A DNA stretch of 64,000 bases from Symbiodinium microadriaticum. Lineage: Eukaryota > Sar > Dinophyceae > Suessiales > Symbiodiniaceae. This document shows, piece by piece, positions 32,021 to 42,879 of the stretch. The notes beneath the pieces are model-generated. The model was not told the DNA's origin and did no database searches. It saw nothing but the letters and a program-made list of their open reading frames with translations. Numbering within the stretch: the first letter of the stretch is position 1; every line of letters begins with the position of its first letter. A program made the translations under genes and the position numbers. The stretch lies in contig LSRX01000603.1 of NCBI GenBank assembly GCA_001939145.1, positions 69,800 to 133,799 of the forward strand. Direction: 5' to 3'.

Positions 32021-33679
32021 TGCATGCTCCTCGGCAGCCTCAACCGGCAGCACCGCCTCCTGCTCCCCCTGCTCCGATTCTGCCTCCTCGTGCATCTCCT
32101 CTTCGGCCTCCTCCTCCTCGTCCTCCTCCTCGGCGCCCTCTTCGTCCTCCTGGCAGAAGACAGCAAAGGACAAACCATCTAAACAAGGATGCTTGCAGAG
32201 TGTGGATGCAAAGGCAACGGGTTGCAATCTACCACAAAGACTAACAGATTCCGGATCTGATACGAAGGCCCCAATCCTTCGTCTTAATCCCTGGAAATCC
32301 CAAGTACCTGTGCACAAAATCCCTCAATCAACCCCCAACATAGCCCAATCACAACCACTCGGTTCAGTGAACGCGTACCATGCTTGCAGGTTGGTAACGG
32401 AAATTTGAAGTCACCACACTTCTATAACCATGATCCCTCAACTGGTGCTTCGAAGAGCTTTGGGGAAGCGCTTTAGAGGCTTCCGAACAAAAGGCTTCCA
32501 CAGCCTGGCGCTGTAAGGTTTTCGCGCCGCAGGATTCTATTCGTGATCCTCTTCGTGGTGCTCAAACATGGTGTCCGTCGCGACATCTGCGTCGGTGCCG
32601 TCCGCCTCCAAAGAGTCCTCGCCGGGAGGCTTACTGTATTTGCGTTTTTGAGTTTGTAATCATCGTAGCGCAACGTCGAAACTACTAACTAGTACCCACT
32701 TGAGACTGCAGTGTCGCAACTGCAGCGACGACCGCCAAACCGTCACAAACAACTTATAGCTTCTGCTATCTACAGTAGCATGACGAAGGCTCGAAATGAA
32801 GACTAGTCTAAGATGCCGCAAAAAGACCGGAGGCTGCTTGGTCTGTGCAAGCCACCCCCCATGTGTAAGACAAAGTTCGTTCATTGCAGAACAGTGCTGC
32901 AAGCTCTAAAGTCCCACAAACCCCAAGCCCGCCCCCAGAAAAGTTAAGTCCCAGAGCCCCGATCCTGATCCCTAAAGCCAAACTCTGCGCCCAAAGCAAC
33001 CCGGGGACAAACTCAGGCCACTCTTTGGGGCTCTTAGAGACTTTGAAGCTTCCAGATTGAAGGTTGGCTTCAGGAACTGGGGTTCAGCGCTTAGGGTTTA
33101 GGGTTTAGGATGTTTATGGATCTTCCACTTGACTTAGGGCGTAGGGTGGTGCAAAATGGGTTCTGGGATGCTCTGCGGAATACCTCTTTGGCAAGTTTAC
33201 GGAAGGGTCGATCCTGTGGGCTGTGTTATGGCATGCTACTATGTTGAATGGCTTCCACATGTTAAGCGGATGCCAAACCAGGTTGGCCCTTAAACCCTGG
33301 CAAACTCGCGAACAAGATCCTGGTAAAACCAAGCAAGTAAAATGCACAACGTCCCTATGCCGCACCCAACAAGTCGTAGCGAAGTGTCCTACTAGCCCAC
33401 ACTGCCCATGAAGTCGGCTTTGGAAGTGGGTTCTAAGTCTAGGGTTGCAAGATTTAAACTCGTGGGGCTTAAGGCTTAAGGTCTTGGGGCAAAATCCTGG
33501 GCATCTCCGTCCATCAACGTGCCGTCTTCATCATCCTCCGCCTCGACCACGACGATCTGACACGCACTGTTGAGAGCTTGGAATGTCTTCAACAACAAGG
33601 CGACCCTTGTGTAGAGGTCAGCTGGAGGAAAGGACATCGCAGCTGTGGCAGTTTTGGGACAGAATCGTTTTACAGCTAG
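32021..33679 (-). CDS. Acidic multi-exon gene
   Basis: Three acidic stretches lie in order on the minus strand. Exon 33679 to about 33479 follows AACGCATGCAG. It reads KTATAAMSFPPADLYTRVAL, LLKTFQALNSACQIVVVEAE and DDEDGTLMDGDAQ. A stretch 32633-32537 follows AAATACAG and reads KPPGEDSLEADGTDADVATD, then TMFEHHEEDHE and TAG. Exon 32149-32021 has a textbook acceptor (TTCTGCCAG) and donor (GTAAGG). It gives 43 codons, over half Glu/Asp (EDEEGAEEEDEEEEAEEEMH, EEAESEQGEQEAV). A shared acidic bias on one strand suggests one gene, perhaps a nuclear or chaperone-like protein, although phases between the three were not established and the TAG at 32537 would need splicing out. Confidence 0.55.
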
Positions 33680-34330
33680 CTGCATGCGTTGAGGTCAGGC
33701 GTTCACATCGCATCTGTCCCGGAGCTGTCAAGCGCTAAGCCATGCCTTGAAAACTCGACCAAAAGGGGCAGGACCACAGGCATGCGCTCTTTGGCATGCC
33801 CTGTTTGAGTTTCGCAAGGTTTCGGTCGAAGGCTTTAGAAGTCAAGCTTTAGAGTACGATGAGCAGCCTGAATAACTTCAATAGGGCTGTTAATGTGTGT
33901 GTGTGTGTGTTCTACTGCGCAATACACAAGAATCCCGAAGGCCCAAAGGAATAATAGTATTTTTTCACGGCAGATTTACGATTGACAAGACAACAGAATC
34001 CCCAACACATACTTTTGTCGGTCTGAATGCAGACTGTGTCTTCGTAAAAAGAAATAGTAGTGGCATGCAAGCCCATTCTTCAGGTGACGACCCGACTCCT
34101 AAACTCTGAAGCCCCCGAACCCGCAACCTTAAACTCTGAAACCAAGAATAGCATAAGTCGACATCAACGTAATCCTTCTAAGCCCTATATTAAACCCTAT
34201 AAACGCTCAATAACGCTCTCAGGGTCCAAGTATCTTGTAAAGCAATGAGAAGCCGTTCGCATCGTAATTTGCAGGTTGTTCGGGCCTGACAGAGCTAGAG
34301 TGTTTTAACAGTGTGGATTTTGAAAACTAC

Positions 34331-34567
34331 CTTGGGGTCTCGCAACAGGAAGGAAACGGAATCTGAATGCTCTCCTGACCTTGTTTGGCACTCAAGCTCT
34401 TCCCCTGGCTTGTCCTTGCCTCATCGGCACAAAGCTGAGACATTTTACTTAGCAATGTGCACGGTGAAGCATCTCTCTGATGCTGGCGCCAGGCAAGCTG
34501 CTCGACAAGCAGCACCATGTCTGCGTTTTTCTCTCGCAGCCACCCCCTTGCCAGACTCTCGTGGAAA
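34331..34567 (-). CDS. Candidate 79-codon exon
   Basis: After CCCGCCACAG the frame reads FHESLARGWLREKNADMVLL, VEQLAWRQHQRDASPCTLLS and KMSQLCADEARTSQGKSLSA. It ends at AAG|GTAGTT, a good donor. Same strand as the acidic gene and possibly upstream of it. The + strand is open over part of the same bases. Confidence 0.45.
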
Positions 34568-34628
34568 CTGTGGCGGGGCCCATGTTTTTTACCTATGTAC
34601 TTGCAAATGCTTAAACACTTTCTTTTGA

Positions 34629-35167
34629 AGACTTTACCAAACATGGTTGGCAAGTTGGCAAGTCACAGCAAAGACCTCCTTATCTCATCTAGAGGAAATC
34701 GGAGAAAGCCGCCCGACGCCAAAGACGTGGGCAGCGAAACCCCTCGTTCCTGCAGGAATAATTCCAGCCACGGTATACAACTGAGGTGACTCTCCCTGGC
34801 AATGGTATGTGGCTCATGATCATGGTCTGCATCGACTGCCGCAAGACGGCGATCACACCACCTGGGACTGGGAATTTCCCAGTCCGCTGGGCCAATGAGC
34901 ACGGATGGTACAAGACCACCAGCCGAAACTGGAAAGAATCATGTCGATGCCCAGATTGTCATGTGGCTTTCTTTGGGTGACTTGTTTTGGTTCTGGTTTT
35001 CTGGAGGCGACTCCGTGCCGGCTGGAGGCTGGCACACCTCTGGGGGCGAGGACTCGTCTGGTCGCTTCTGGATTTATTCTTTCCGGCCGGTCAAACTGGA
35101 TCCGGACGTCTTCAGAGCGGACCCTTGGCGCTCAGCCCTGGAACTCAAGAATGCAATGGAAAATTAA
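34629..35167 (+). pseudogene. Trp/Cys-rich coding segment broken by frameshifts
   Basis: Three protein-like stretches follow each other in shifting frames. The first (about 34632-34780) reads RLYQTWLASWQVTAKTSLSH and PTPKTWAAKPLVPAGIIPAT. The second (34790-34980) reads MWLMIMVCIDCRKTAITPPG, TGNFPVRWANEHGWYKTTSR and SCRCPDCHVAFFG. The third (to TAA at 35167) reads FWFWFSGGDSVPAGGWHTSG, GEDSSGRFWIYSFRPVKLDP and WRSALELKNAMEN. Two C-x2-C pairs could bind a metal. Single-base shifts near 34785 and 34978 (a GGG run) separate them, suggesting a decayed copy or assembly errors. Family unknown. Confidence 0.5.
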
Positions 35168-35235
35168 ATGTCCATTCTTGCTTGAGGGAGTTTGGTGTCC
35201 ATGGATTTAGATAGTGTTGGGCTGAGGAGGGGTGG

Positions 35236-35469
35236 AAAAGCAGTGGCAGTGCATGTCAAGGGGGAGGAGTTTGTGCACTTGTGCCTGCTCCAAACCAGAG
35301 TGGGACTATGTATAAAAGCAGTGGCAGTGCATGTCAAGGGGTAGGAGTTTGTGCACTTGTGCCTGCTCCAAACCAGAGTGGGACTATGTATAAAAGCAGT
35401 GGCAGTGCGTGTCAAGGGGGAGGAGTTTGTGCACTTGTGCCTGCTCCAAACCAGAGTGGGACCATGTAT
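35236..35469. repeat. 78-bp tandem repeat, three copies
   Basis: Copies start at 35236, 35314 and 35392 with AAAAGCAGTGGCAGTGC and end with AGAGTGGGACTATGTAT. They differ at only a few bases. Since 78 is divisible by three, frames stay open on both strands. Confidence 0.95.
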
Positions 35470-36054
35470 AGTGTCCTTTTGAAGTAGATAGAATATGGGG
35501 TATATGGGAATCGTATTATGAGGAGTTTGTGCTCTTAGACTTCTGGGCTTGTGATGTAGGCCTCGGCTGTCTTTCCTGGCCAAGTACTCTCGCCCACTCC
35601 AAATCCATGGCCAAGGGCTCTGCTCTGATCCGGAACGACCATGAGTCGGTGGCAAAGGACGTCATTATCCCCCCCAGGCCCCCCGATCCAGTCGCAACAT
35701 GCTGAACATCAAAGTTCGACAGCAAGGAATGTCCGAAAGCAAGGACAAACCCGAAAATCCGAATATCCGAAATAGAAGAGAGGAAGCCTGGAAGTCTGAA
35801 GCCGGATGAGCGGGCACAGTAGCAAACACCCGAGGGAAAAGCTATGGGCTAATGCAAAAAATTGCAAAACAACCCTAGAAACGTGGTGGCCGCGCAGAGC
35901 GCGGGGCCCAACTGCTACCCCAACGGTTCAGGGTTTAGGGTTTAGGGGTAAATACCGAATTTTGTGGGTACTTTGCACCCTTCGGGTTGCACGGGTTGCT
36001 AAACCTTATAAAGCCTCAACCCTATAGCTGCCGTCTATTACACGAAAACCGTGA

Positions 36055-36768
36055 AGAACCCGCAGAGATCCCTTTAAGAATCCCCAAAGAACCCTGATGC
36101 ATCCCTTTAAAGAACCCCTATAAGGTCCCGTTCAGAAACCCCAAAGAACCCTTCTACTTCGGGATCCCTTTAAGAAACAATAGAGGAGGCGTGCACCTAG
36201 CCTTGCCGGGTGCCAACTCCCGCAGCTCCAAAGCCAGCGCGGCCGAGGCTGCTTTTGGAACCCAAAGAACGGCCTGGGTTTAGGGTTTAGGGGTTCAGGG
36301 GTTTCAAGGTCTAGGGGTCTAGGGTTCAGGGGTTTAGGGGTTTAGGGCATAGGGGGCTCAGATTCAGGGAAAAATACTGTATAACTCTACCCCTAAGGAA
36401 CAAGATTGGTCCTTGTTTATTCCGGCCCCAAGGATTTAGGGTTTAGCTTCCCTCAAAAGGTCAATAAGTGGCTCTGTAACGGTTGGTGGATTTAGGACCT
36501 CAGGAGTTGGACTTGGTGTGGTGGTATACTATACTTAAACCAATATAACCTGCTACAATGCTGCTACGTTACAACTATCGCAAAGAACCTTAAGGAATTT
36601 AGGCCCCTATGTTAAGCCCCTCAGTGGCAGAACTCTCGGCAGGATCGAGTTTCCAGTATCTACCTATGTATATATATATATATATGTATATCGTATGCGA
36701 TATGTGCATATAGGCATATATTGTGCATAACTAACAGAACCGTAACACACGTGAGTAAGCACATGTGC

Positions 36769-36800
<32 letters not shown>

Positions 36801-37010
36801 CAAAGAGAGATAGATACAAAGAGACGGAGAGGTAAAAGGAGAGAGGCAAACGGAGAGGGACAGCTCGAGGAGAGAGACAAGCAGATCCAACCAAAATTAA
36901 AAGACGGGCCCACATCAAAGCTTGAAAACTTAGAAATGCACCGCTTTGTCTTGCGCGTGGGATCGTCATGCTTCTGTGTAGGGCGTAATTAGGGCAAGGG
37001 CAGAAGTAAG
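36055..37010. other. No supported gene; (GA)n and (TA)n microsatellites
   Basis: Direct repeats of ATCCCTTTAAGAA and CCCCAAAGAACCC occur at 36068-36180, telomere-like units at 36277-36350, (TA)n at 36668-36686 and (GA)n at 36770-36860. Open frames through the GA tract are low complexity. Confidence 0.7.
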
Positions 37011-37218
37011 TGTTTTAGGCTTCGCCGGGCTATTCGCTTGGCTGGCTCTGACCAGCACGGACAGATATTTGCATATCGTCCCAAATGCCCTTAAACCGTT
37101 GCCTAAATCAAAGCCCAACACTAAATCCAAACCCATGCACCCTACTTAGTCATAGCGGCACCGGAGGGGCAAATCCTACTGACTGCTCAGAAGCGATAAC
37201 TGCAATACATATCCGCAC

Positions 37219-37293
37219 CTGCGCATCCCCGTTGGCACTGAAGCTCTGCGTCAGCAGCCGCTGACCATCCTTCGTGTTATAGAGGGCCGACAC
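37219..37293 (-). CDS. Short but well-bounded internal exon
   Basis: A 75-base, phase 0 exon lies between acceptor GACACGCGCAG and donor GTGCGG. It reads VSALYNTKDGQRLLTQSFSA, then NGDAQ. The peptide looks conserved-like but I cannot assign it to a family. Partner exons were not found with confidence. Confidence 0.48.
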
Positions 37294-37399
37294 CTGCGCG
37301 TGTCAGGCTGTTGCGGGTCTGGGGCTCGGGATTTTGGGTTCGGGGTTGTTGGCTTAGCTTTAGCATCTAGAAAGCGGATTGGGATTCAAGCTGTAGAGT

Positions 37400-38090
37400 G
37401 TTTTGTTGCAAGGGTTTAGGCTGTTCCATGGTCGCATTGCCTCCGTTGGTGAAAGTGCACATTGCCCACACATGCTAATCGCTGCTAGTCACGTCCATGG
37501 TCGCACAGCTCTTGCCAGTGCATGCCCAAAAACCTCAAAAGCACGAATCCTGCAAGCGCTATGGCAGCCTCTTTTGCAGTATGATTCGCGAAAAGGGAAC
37601 ACTACCTCGGCCGATGCCTCGTGTCTCTCAGCCAAAACCCTGAAGCTCTCTGAGCGCGCGCACACACACACACAGAGTGCATCAGCGGAATGTCTGATAC
37701 GCCCTAAACCCCAAACCCCCCAAACCCCAAAACACTCGAACAACTTGAGGTTTCATCACATGCTCGCAAACATCGGTGTGCAAAAGATCCTCCCATGTCC
37801 CAGTAATAACAATGTTAACATGGACAACACATACACGCTAAAACCCAAAACTGAATCCCTAGCCGAATCTCTTTTCTCGTGACCTAAACTGTTAACCCGA
37901 CGCCCTAGACCGGCAATCCTAGGCCCTAAACGCCGAAATATGTTTTGAAATATCCTATCCTGACTTGTCCAGTATGCTAAGGGATCTAAAGGTTGACTTA
38001 GAGATTGTTGTGCCCCAACAAGGGTAAAGGTTACCTTGAAATCTGAAGCCTTCAATCCCTAAATCCCAAAAATGCTTTCAACATCTTTCA
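37400..38090. other. No supported gene
   Basis: A + strand frame of 159 codons (37403-37879) crosses CA repeats and CCCCAAACCCC units and has no coding-like consistency. Nothing else is evident. Confidence 0.5.
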
Positions 38091-38530
38091 ACCCTAAACC
38101 CACCAAGCCCTACAAACCTAAAAGCCACAAGCCCAATAGCCTAAACCCCACTAGCCCTATACCCTAAACCCCGCAAGCCCTAAACCCTAAACCCCACTAG
38201 CCCTAGACCCTAAACCCCACAAGCCCTAAACCCTAAACCCCACAAGCCCTAAACCCTAAACCCCACAAACCCTAAGCCCCACCAGCCCTAAACCCTGAAC
38301 TCCACAAGCCCTAAACTCTAAAGGCTCTATAAACCGCATAAACCTTGAACCCTAAGCCACAAACACAACATATCCTAAACCCCACAAGCCCTAAACCCTG
38401 TGAACCCTATAAGCACTGTCAGCCCTAGAAGCCCTAAACTCAATAACCCCACAAGCTAAATCCTAAACCCCACACACCCTAAACCCTATAAGCCCTATAA
38501 ACCCTAAACCCTACTCCACAACTAACTATC
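38090..38530. repeat. 23-bp telomere-variant array (CCCTAAACCCCACAAG)
   Basis: Some twenty degenerate units combine CCCTAAACCCTAAA with CCCCACAAG. CACAAG or CACTAG insertions recur at about 23-base steps. Confidence 0.88.
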
Positions 38531-38844
38531 TTTCTACCGGACAGCCTTGGATGCCGGCACCCCTGACACGACAAGCCGCGCGCCCTCCACCACGTCCTGG
38601 TTTAGGGCTTATAGGGGCTTACTATCGGGGCTGAGGGGTGTAGAGGTTTAGGATATAGGGTTTGGGGTTTAGGGGCGTGGGGCAGCGCTGCGGAAAAGGA
38701 TTTTATGGCCTATGTTTTCTTTTTAAGCGGGGGGGGGGGGGTGGGGCTAGCGTTTAGACTAAGCCGTTTTAGAGAGTAGCATCATCTAGTGATTGGGGTC
38801 TGAGGGTAGTGCGGCTTTGCGAGGCTGCGTCCGAAAACACGCCC

Positions 38845-38939
38845 TACCCATAGGCTCCATAGTAGTTCTTGTTTGTGGGTCATGTTTAAGATCCTATAAG
38901 GCAATCCCAAAAAAGGAACTACTATGGAGCCTATGGGTA
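38845..38939. mobile_element. MITE, family A copy 6
   Basis: Arms TACCCATAGGCTCCATAGTA and TACTATGGAGCCTATGGGTA are complementary. The centre holds TTAAGATCCTATAAGGCAA. Confidence 0.87.
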
Positions 38940-39185
38940 TTCACCTCATTTTCCAATGATTCCCATATTCGCTGCATCCCAGTACCAGCACCCCAGAGGG
39001 AAGGCCCTCGTCGAAAGTCACCCCCCTACACCAAAAAAAACCCTAAACCCCAAACCCGGGAATAAGGCGAGTTACAACTAGATGGGGAAAATGCAACCGG
39101 CTGGGTAAAAAAACACAACTGAAATCTCTAGAAATTGGTTCACATGAGGGACAATACAACCAGATGGGTGATAATGCAACCGGGA

Positions 39186-40088
39186 GTCTTTGGGGCTTTA
39201 TTTGAGATGTAAGGGCCGTAAGGGGTCTTTGGGGCTTGATTTGAGATGTAAGGGCCGTAAGGGGTCTTTGGGGCTTGATTTGAGATGTAAGGGGTCTTTG
39301 GGGCTTGATTTGAGATGTAAGGGGTCTTTGGGGCTTGATTTGAGATGTAAGGGGTCTTTGGGGCTTGATTTGAGATGTAAGGGGTCTTTGGGGCTTGATT
39401 TGAGATGTAAGGGGTCTTTGGGGCTTGATTTGAGATGTAAGGGGTCTTTGGGGCTTGATTTGAGATGTAAGGGGTCTTTGGGGCTTGATTTGAGATGTAA
39501 GGGGTCTTTGGGGCTTGATTTGAGATGTAAGGGGTCTTTGGGGCTTGATTTGAGATGTAAGGGGTCTTTGGGGCTTGATTTGAGATGTAAGGGGTCTTTG
39601 GGGCTTGATTTGAGATGTAAGGGGTCTTTGGGGCTTGATTTGAGATGTAAGGGGTCTTTGGGGCTTGATTTGAGATGTAAGGGGTCTTTGGGGCTTGATT
39701 TGAGATGTAAGGGGTCTTTGGGGCTTGATTTGAGATGTAAGGGGTCTTTGGGGCTTGATTTGAGATGTAAGGGGTCTTTGGGGCTTGATTTGAGATGTAA
39801 GGGGTCTTTGGGGCTTGATTTGAGATGTAAGGGGTCTTTGGGGCTTGATTTGAGATGTAAGGGGTCTTTGGGGCTTGATTTGAGATGTAAGGGGTCTTTG
39901 GGGCTTGATTTGAGATGTAAGGGGTCTTTGGGGCTTGATTTGATTTGAGATGTAAGGGGTCTTTGGGGCTTTATTTGAGATGTAAGGGGGTCTTTGACGT
40001 TTTGTTCGAAATGCAAGGGGTCTTTGGGCCTTCATGTGAGACAGCAAAAGGTCTTTGGGGCTTTATTTGAGATGTAAGGGGTCTTTGG
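39186..40088. repeat. 30-bp satellite array
   Basis: More than two dozen copies of a 30-bp unit containing GGGGTCTTTGGGGCTTGAT and TTGAGATGTAA. The central copies (about 39270-39930) are identical; both edges are degenerate, including two units with a GGGCCGTAA insertion. Because 30 is divisible by three, three frames remain open for up to 334 codons; these are repeat artefacts unless shown otherwise. Confidence 0.97.
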
Positions 40089-40089
40089 G

Positions 40090-40372
40090 ATTGCCTACAT
40101 GCCTTTCGCACCTACCTGACCGAAAGCATACACACCGAAATAATCATGTTCAGTATTGCCTACATGCCTTTCGCACCTACATGACAGAAAGCATAGACAC
40201 CGAAATAATCATGTTCAGTATTGCCTACACGCCTTTCGCACTTACATGACCGAAAGCATGCAAACCGAAATCATCATGTTAAGTATTGCCTACACGCCTT
40301 TGGCACTTGCATGACCGAAAGCATGCAAACCGAAATCATCATGTTAAGTATTGCCTACATGCCTGTCGCACC
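40090..40372. repeat. 65-bp tandem repeat
   Basis: Copies start at 40090, 40155, 40220 and 40285 with ATTGCCTACA and contain CATGACCGAAAGCAT, with a partial fifth at 40350. It directly adjoins the 30-bp array. Confidence 0.95.
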
Positions 40373-40662
40373 ATAAACATGTCAAGTCCTCATTCTTGCT
40401 AGGGCGCAAAGAAAAGGGACGAATCACAACCACCATTATCCAGCTTTGGTACTGGGGAACCTTAAGGCTGTACGTTGGTTTTTTGCAGAGCATGGCCAAA
40501 CTTATAAAGCCACCGGAATAGCCAGTTGTAATTTCGCCTGTTGGTGAGTGGTTGTATTTTCTGCCGTTTGGTTGTATTTCGACCCTGTTGCCCCCAAACC
40601 CCAAATCCCAGATCCTAAACCCCAGGCCCTAGACCCTAAACCCTATACCATACACCCCCGAC

Positions 40663-40750
40663 CTAAAGCAACAAAAAAACAGCTCCGAGGCTCCTCCCAC
40701 TCGGCCTCTTCGATCACGGCTCGGGTGCAAGCGGCGTAGGCCCTGACCTT
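40663..40750 (-). CDS. Candidate internal exon
   Basis: After acceptor TCGCTCAG the frame reads KVRAYAACTRAVIEEAEWEE, then PRSCFFVAL, and ends at GGTCGG. The peptide is protein-like but short. Confidence 0.42.
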
Positions 40751-40814
40751 CTGAGCGAGACACTAGGGTCCCTTTATTCAGGGGTTCTAGAAGGGCATGT
40801 GAGGGCTTAGAGTT

Positions 40815-40918
40815 TACCTATAGTGTCCATTGTAGGTCCTTTTTTTGGTTTAACCAATTTCTTATTAAGGATCCTAAAAGGTAACCCCCAAAAGGGACTA
40901 GAATGGAGACTATAGGTA
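40815..40918. mobile_element. MITE, family B copy 1
   Basis: Ends TACCTATAGTGTCCATTGTA and GAATGGAGACTATAGGTA pair. The interior has CTTATTAAGGATCCTAAAAG and GGTAACCCCC. It resembles family A in layout but has different arms. Confidence 0.82.
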
Positions 40919-41363
40919 GGGTCTTAGGGTTAGAGCAGGCTGATGATTGGGTTGCTAAAATAGGAGCCCTTAGGCTCGGTAGTGGTGGCAAATGCAAGAG
41001 TCTGGAGGAAGGGGTTTCGGGGAGTCATAGGGGGTTTTGGGGTTTCGGGGTTTGCCGGGCTGAGGTTTAGTTGAAGGAGTTTAGGGTCCCTAAACCCTAA
41101 ACCCTAGACCCTAAACCCTAAACCCTATTTAGGGGGTTGAAATTGGGTTTCGGGCTTAGGGCTTGGTTCAGGGGAGATTGGAGTCTCAGCTTGGGTTTTA
41201 AGGGGTTTTTCTGGGGGGTCCAAGAAGGGAAGCCCTGAAGCCCTGAAGCCGTAATCCTATGGTCTTCGTACTCAACTCCCCTAGCAATACCTAGCATTTT
41301 GTAGGATTTCCAGTATCTGGGACAGGAAGCCCCCTAGGCCTGCAAGCCAGGCGACTGCCAGCA

Positions 41364-41740
41364 TCAAACTGACGGCGATGACCCTGGTGGCCCCTGGCCA
41401 TGATCCTAACGATGGCGGAGGAGGTCATCGCGATGAAGACGAAGACGAACAGTAACATAACCATGCAGCCCGAAGATCAATCTTAGCACATTATGGCTGC
41501 AATGCTTCTGGTTCTGTCTCCACCTGTTGAGGCAACGTGTTGTACTTCTGTAAAATCGAGGCCATGGCTTAACGCTAGTGATAGTGGTGATGCCCGTCAT
41601 GATCATGGTGATTGCCGTGGTCATAATGATGCCGCTGACGACGTTTGAGATGAGGATGACCATGTTGGAGGTGATGATTGGGTGGTGCCGACAACCCTCT
41701 GGATCACCATCATCACCACCATCATCCTCATGCCTCGGGT
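41364..41740 (+). CDS. Candidate His/Asp-rich acidic coding stretch
   Basis: After GACTGCCAG the frame reads IKLTAMTLVAPGHDPNDGGG, then GHRDEDEDEQ and TAA, with a GTAACAT at that point. A further stretch (41578-41740) reads GDARHDHGDCRGHNDAADDV, an in-frame TGA, then DEDDHVGGDDWVV. The His/Asp bias persists across the TGA. The minus strand also gives a His-rich frame here, so strand is uncertain. Low complexity makes this weak. Confidence 0.35.
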
Positions 41741-41931
41741 TTAGGGTTTACCGAGGGTTTCTTGGTGTTGAAGGGAATGCCCTAGAGGTCCTGTGCCGTG
41801 GATTCTCTGAGGTCGGAGCAAGGCCGCCCGTCCCCAACTTGATTCCACCAAAATACCTCTGCATTAGAGTTTAGGGTTTAGGGAATTTAACAAAATGTCA
41901 TACACAGGGAATAGAAAATGCGGGTTCCTTT

Positions 41932-42285
41932 GTGAAGGTATCTTCAAGCAAGGTCAAGAAGAACCCAGTACTTGGGCCTGCCTGGGGGGTACAGCATGGG
42001 TATCCTATACATTATATAGTACCACTATGGTTCATGTCATCTCTACGGTTAGGCTATGGGTATGGGTTCAAAAGAACGCAAACCCAAACCGTAGTGCAAC
42101 ACAAAAGCGATGCAACACGTGCTCGAGGAACAACCCAAAAAAGGGTTCAGGCCCACTTGCAGTCTAGCTTTTTGTTTGTTTACAAAGAATCTCGTCGAGG
42201 CTCGCATTTACTCCACTTGGGGGTGCTGGATAATAGTAGCCTTGCACCCTTAGGGGTTCCTTTAAAGCAAACGCTTCCTGTTTGA
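41932..42285 (+). CDS. Candidate 117-codon frame
   Basis: Begins with ATG and runs to TGA without repeats or telomere-like units. It reads VSSSKVKKNPVLGPAWGVQH, QTVVQHKSDATRARGTTQKR, VQAHLQSSFLFVYKESRRGS and HLLHLGVLDNSSLAPLGVPL. A single-exon frame of this length can occur by chance. No domain recognised and no promoter visible. Confidence 0.35.
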   Translation: MKVSSSKVKKNPVLGPAWGVQHGYPIHYIVPLWFMSSLRLGYGYGFKRTQTQTVVQHKSDATRARGTTQKRVQAHLQSSFLFVYKESRRGSHLLHLGVLDNSSLAPLGVPLKQTLPV

Positions 42286-42697
42286 GTTGCTGTGCTATGG
42301 CCTGCTATGGTTGTATAGGTAAACTACACTCTCACCACACCCTAAAACTCTAAGCCCCGAATCCTGAAGCAGTTTCGGGTAAACTTCGGGTGCTTGATCT
42401 CCGACGTCCTTCTTGCCGGCATGTTACCGAGTCACCACGACCACCACACCGAAGAGGCCAGACCCTTCGAGGACTGCACGCATGGGCATACCTCTTTCAG
42501 GGTTTAGGGTTTAGGGTTTAGGGCAGAAAGCCCCAAATCGTCAAGCATCAACAATCTTGAAAGCAATAACCTACGGTTTCGTATCCCGCCTGTGATGAAC
42601 CACCCTCAAACCTTATATAGAATGCCTACAGCCCTAAACCTGGAGCGGACTGTAGCAAGTGCCCGAAACATCAGTAGGAGGAGGGGTAGGCACTCTA

Positions 42698-42826
42698 CCT
42701 AAAACTCCACTTGGAGGCCCAGGGGACTTAGTAAGTCGCTTATAATTAGGGTAACTCAATTTAGGGGGCTTATAACTCTAACTATAACCCACTTACTAAG
42801 TCCCCTGAGCCTCCAAGTAAGTCCGG
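42698..42826. mobile_element. Hairpin element (CTTGGAGG...CCTCCAAG)
   Basis: Left arm CACTTGGAGGCCCAGGGGAC and right arm TCCCCTGAGCCTCCAAGTA pair. Inner sequences CTTATAATTAGGGTAAC and TTATAACTC also pair partly. Related in arm motif to 49345-49465. Confidence 0.8.
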
Positions 42827-42879
42827 GCTTCAAACTCGGCCGCAGGTGCTTGATCCTCGCCTTTACCCTTAAAACCTGG

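Noticed and set aside
35164..35655. 163-codon minus-strand frame over the 78-bp repeats
   Set aside because: Kept open by the 78-base (26-codon) period. The opposite strand is equally open.
35516..35725. Coding stretch at 35.5-35.7 kb
   Set aside because: Both strands give protein-like frames of 60 codons or more and no splice signal decides between them, so it was not annotated.
36660..36992. Frames of 60-101 codons across GA/TA repeats
   Set aside because: Low-complexity Arg/Glu or Ser/Leu products of the microsatellite.
37403..37882. 159-codon + strand frame
   Set aside because: Composition changes along it, it crosses a CA repeat and CCCCAAAC units, and there is no supporting start or splice context.
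39043..40047. Reading frames of 334, 272 and 252 codons over the 30-bp array
   Set aside because: They exist only because the 30-bp period is a multiple of three and the unit lacks stops in those frames. There is no non-repeat coding sequence attached.
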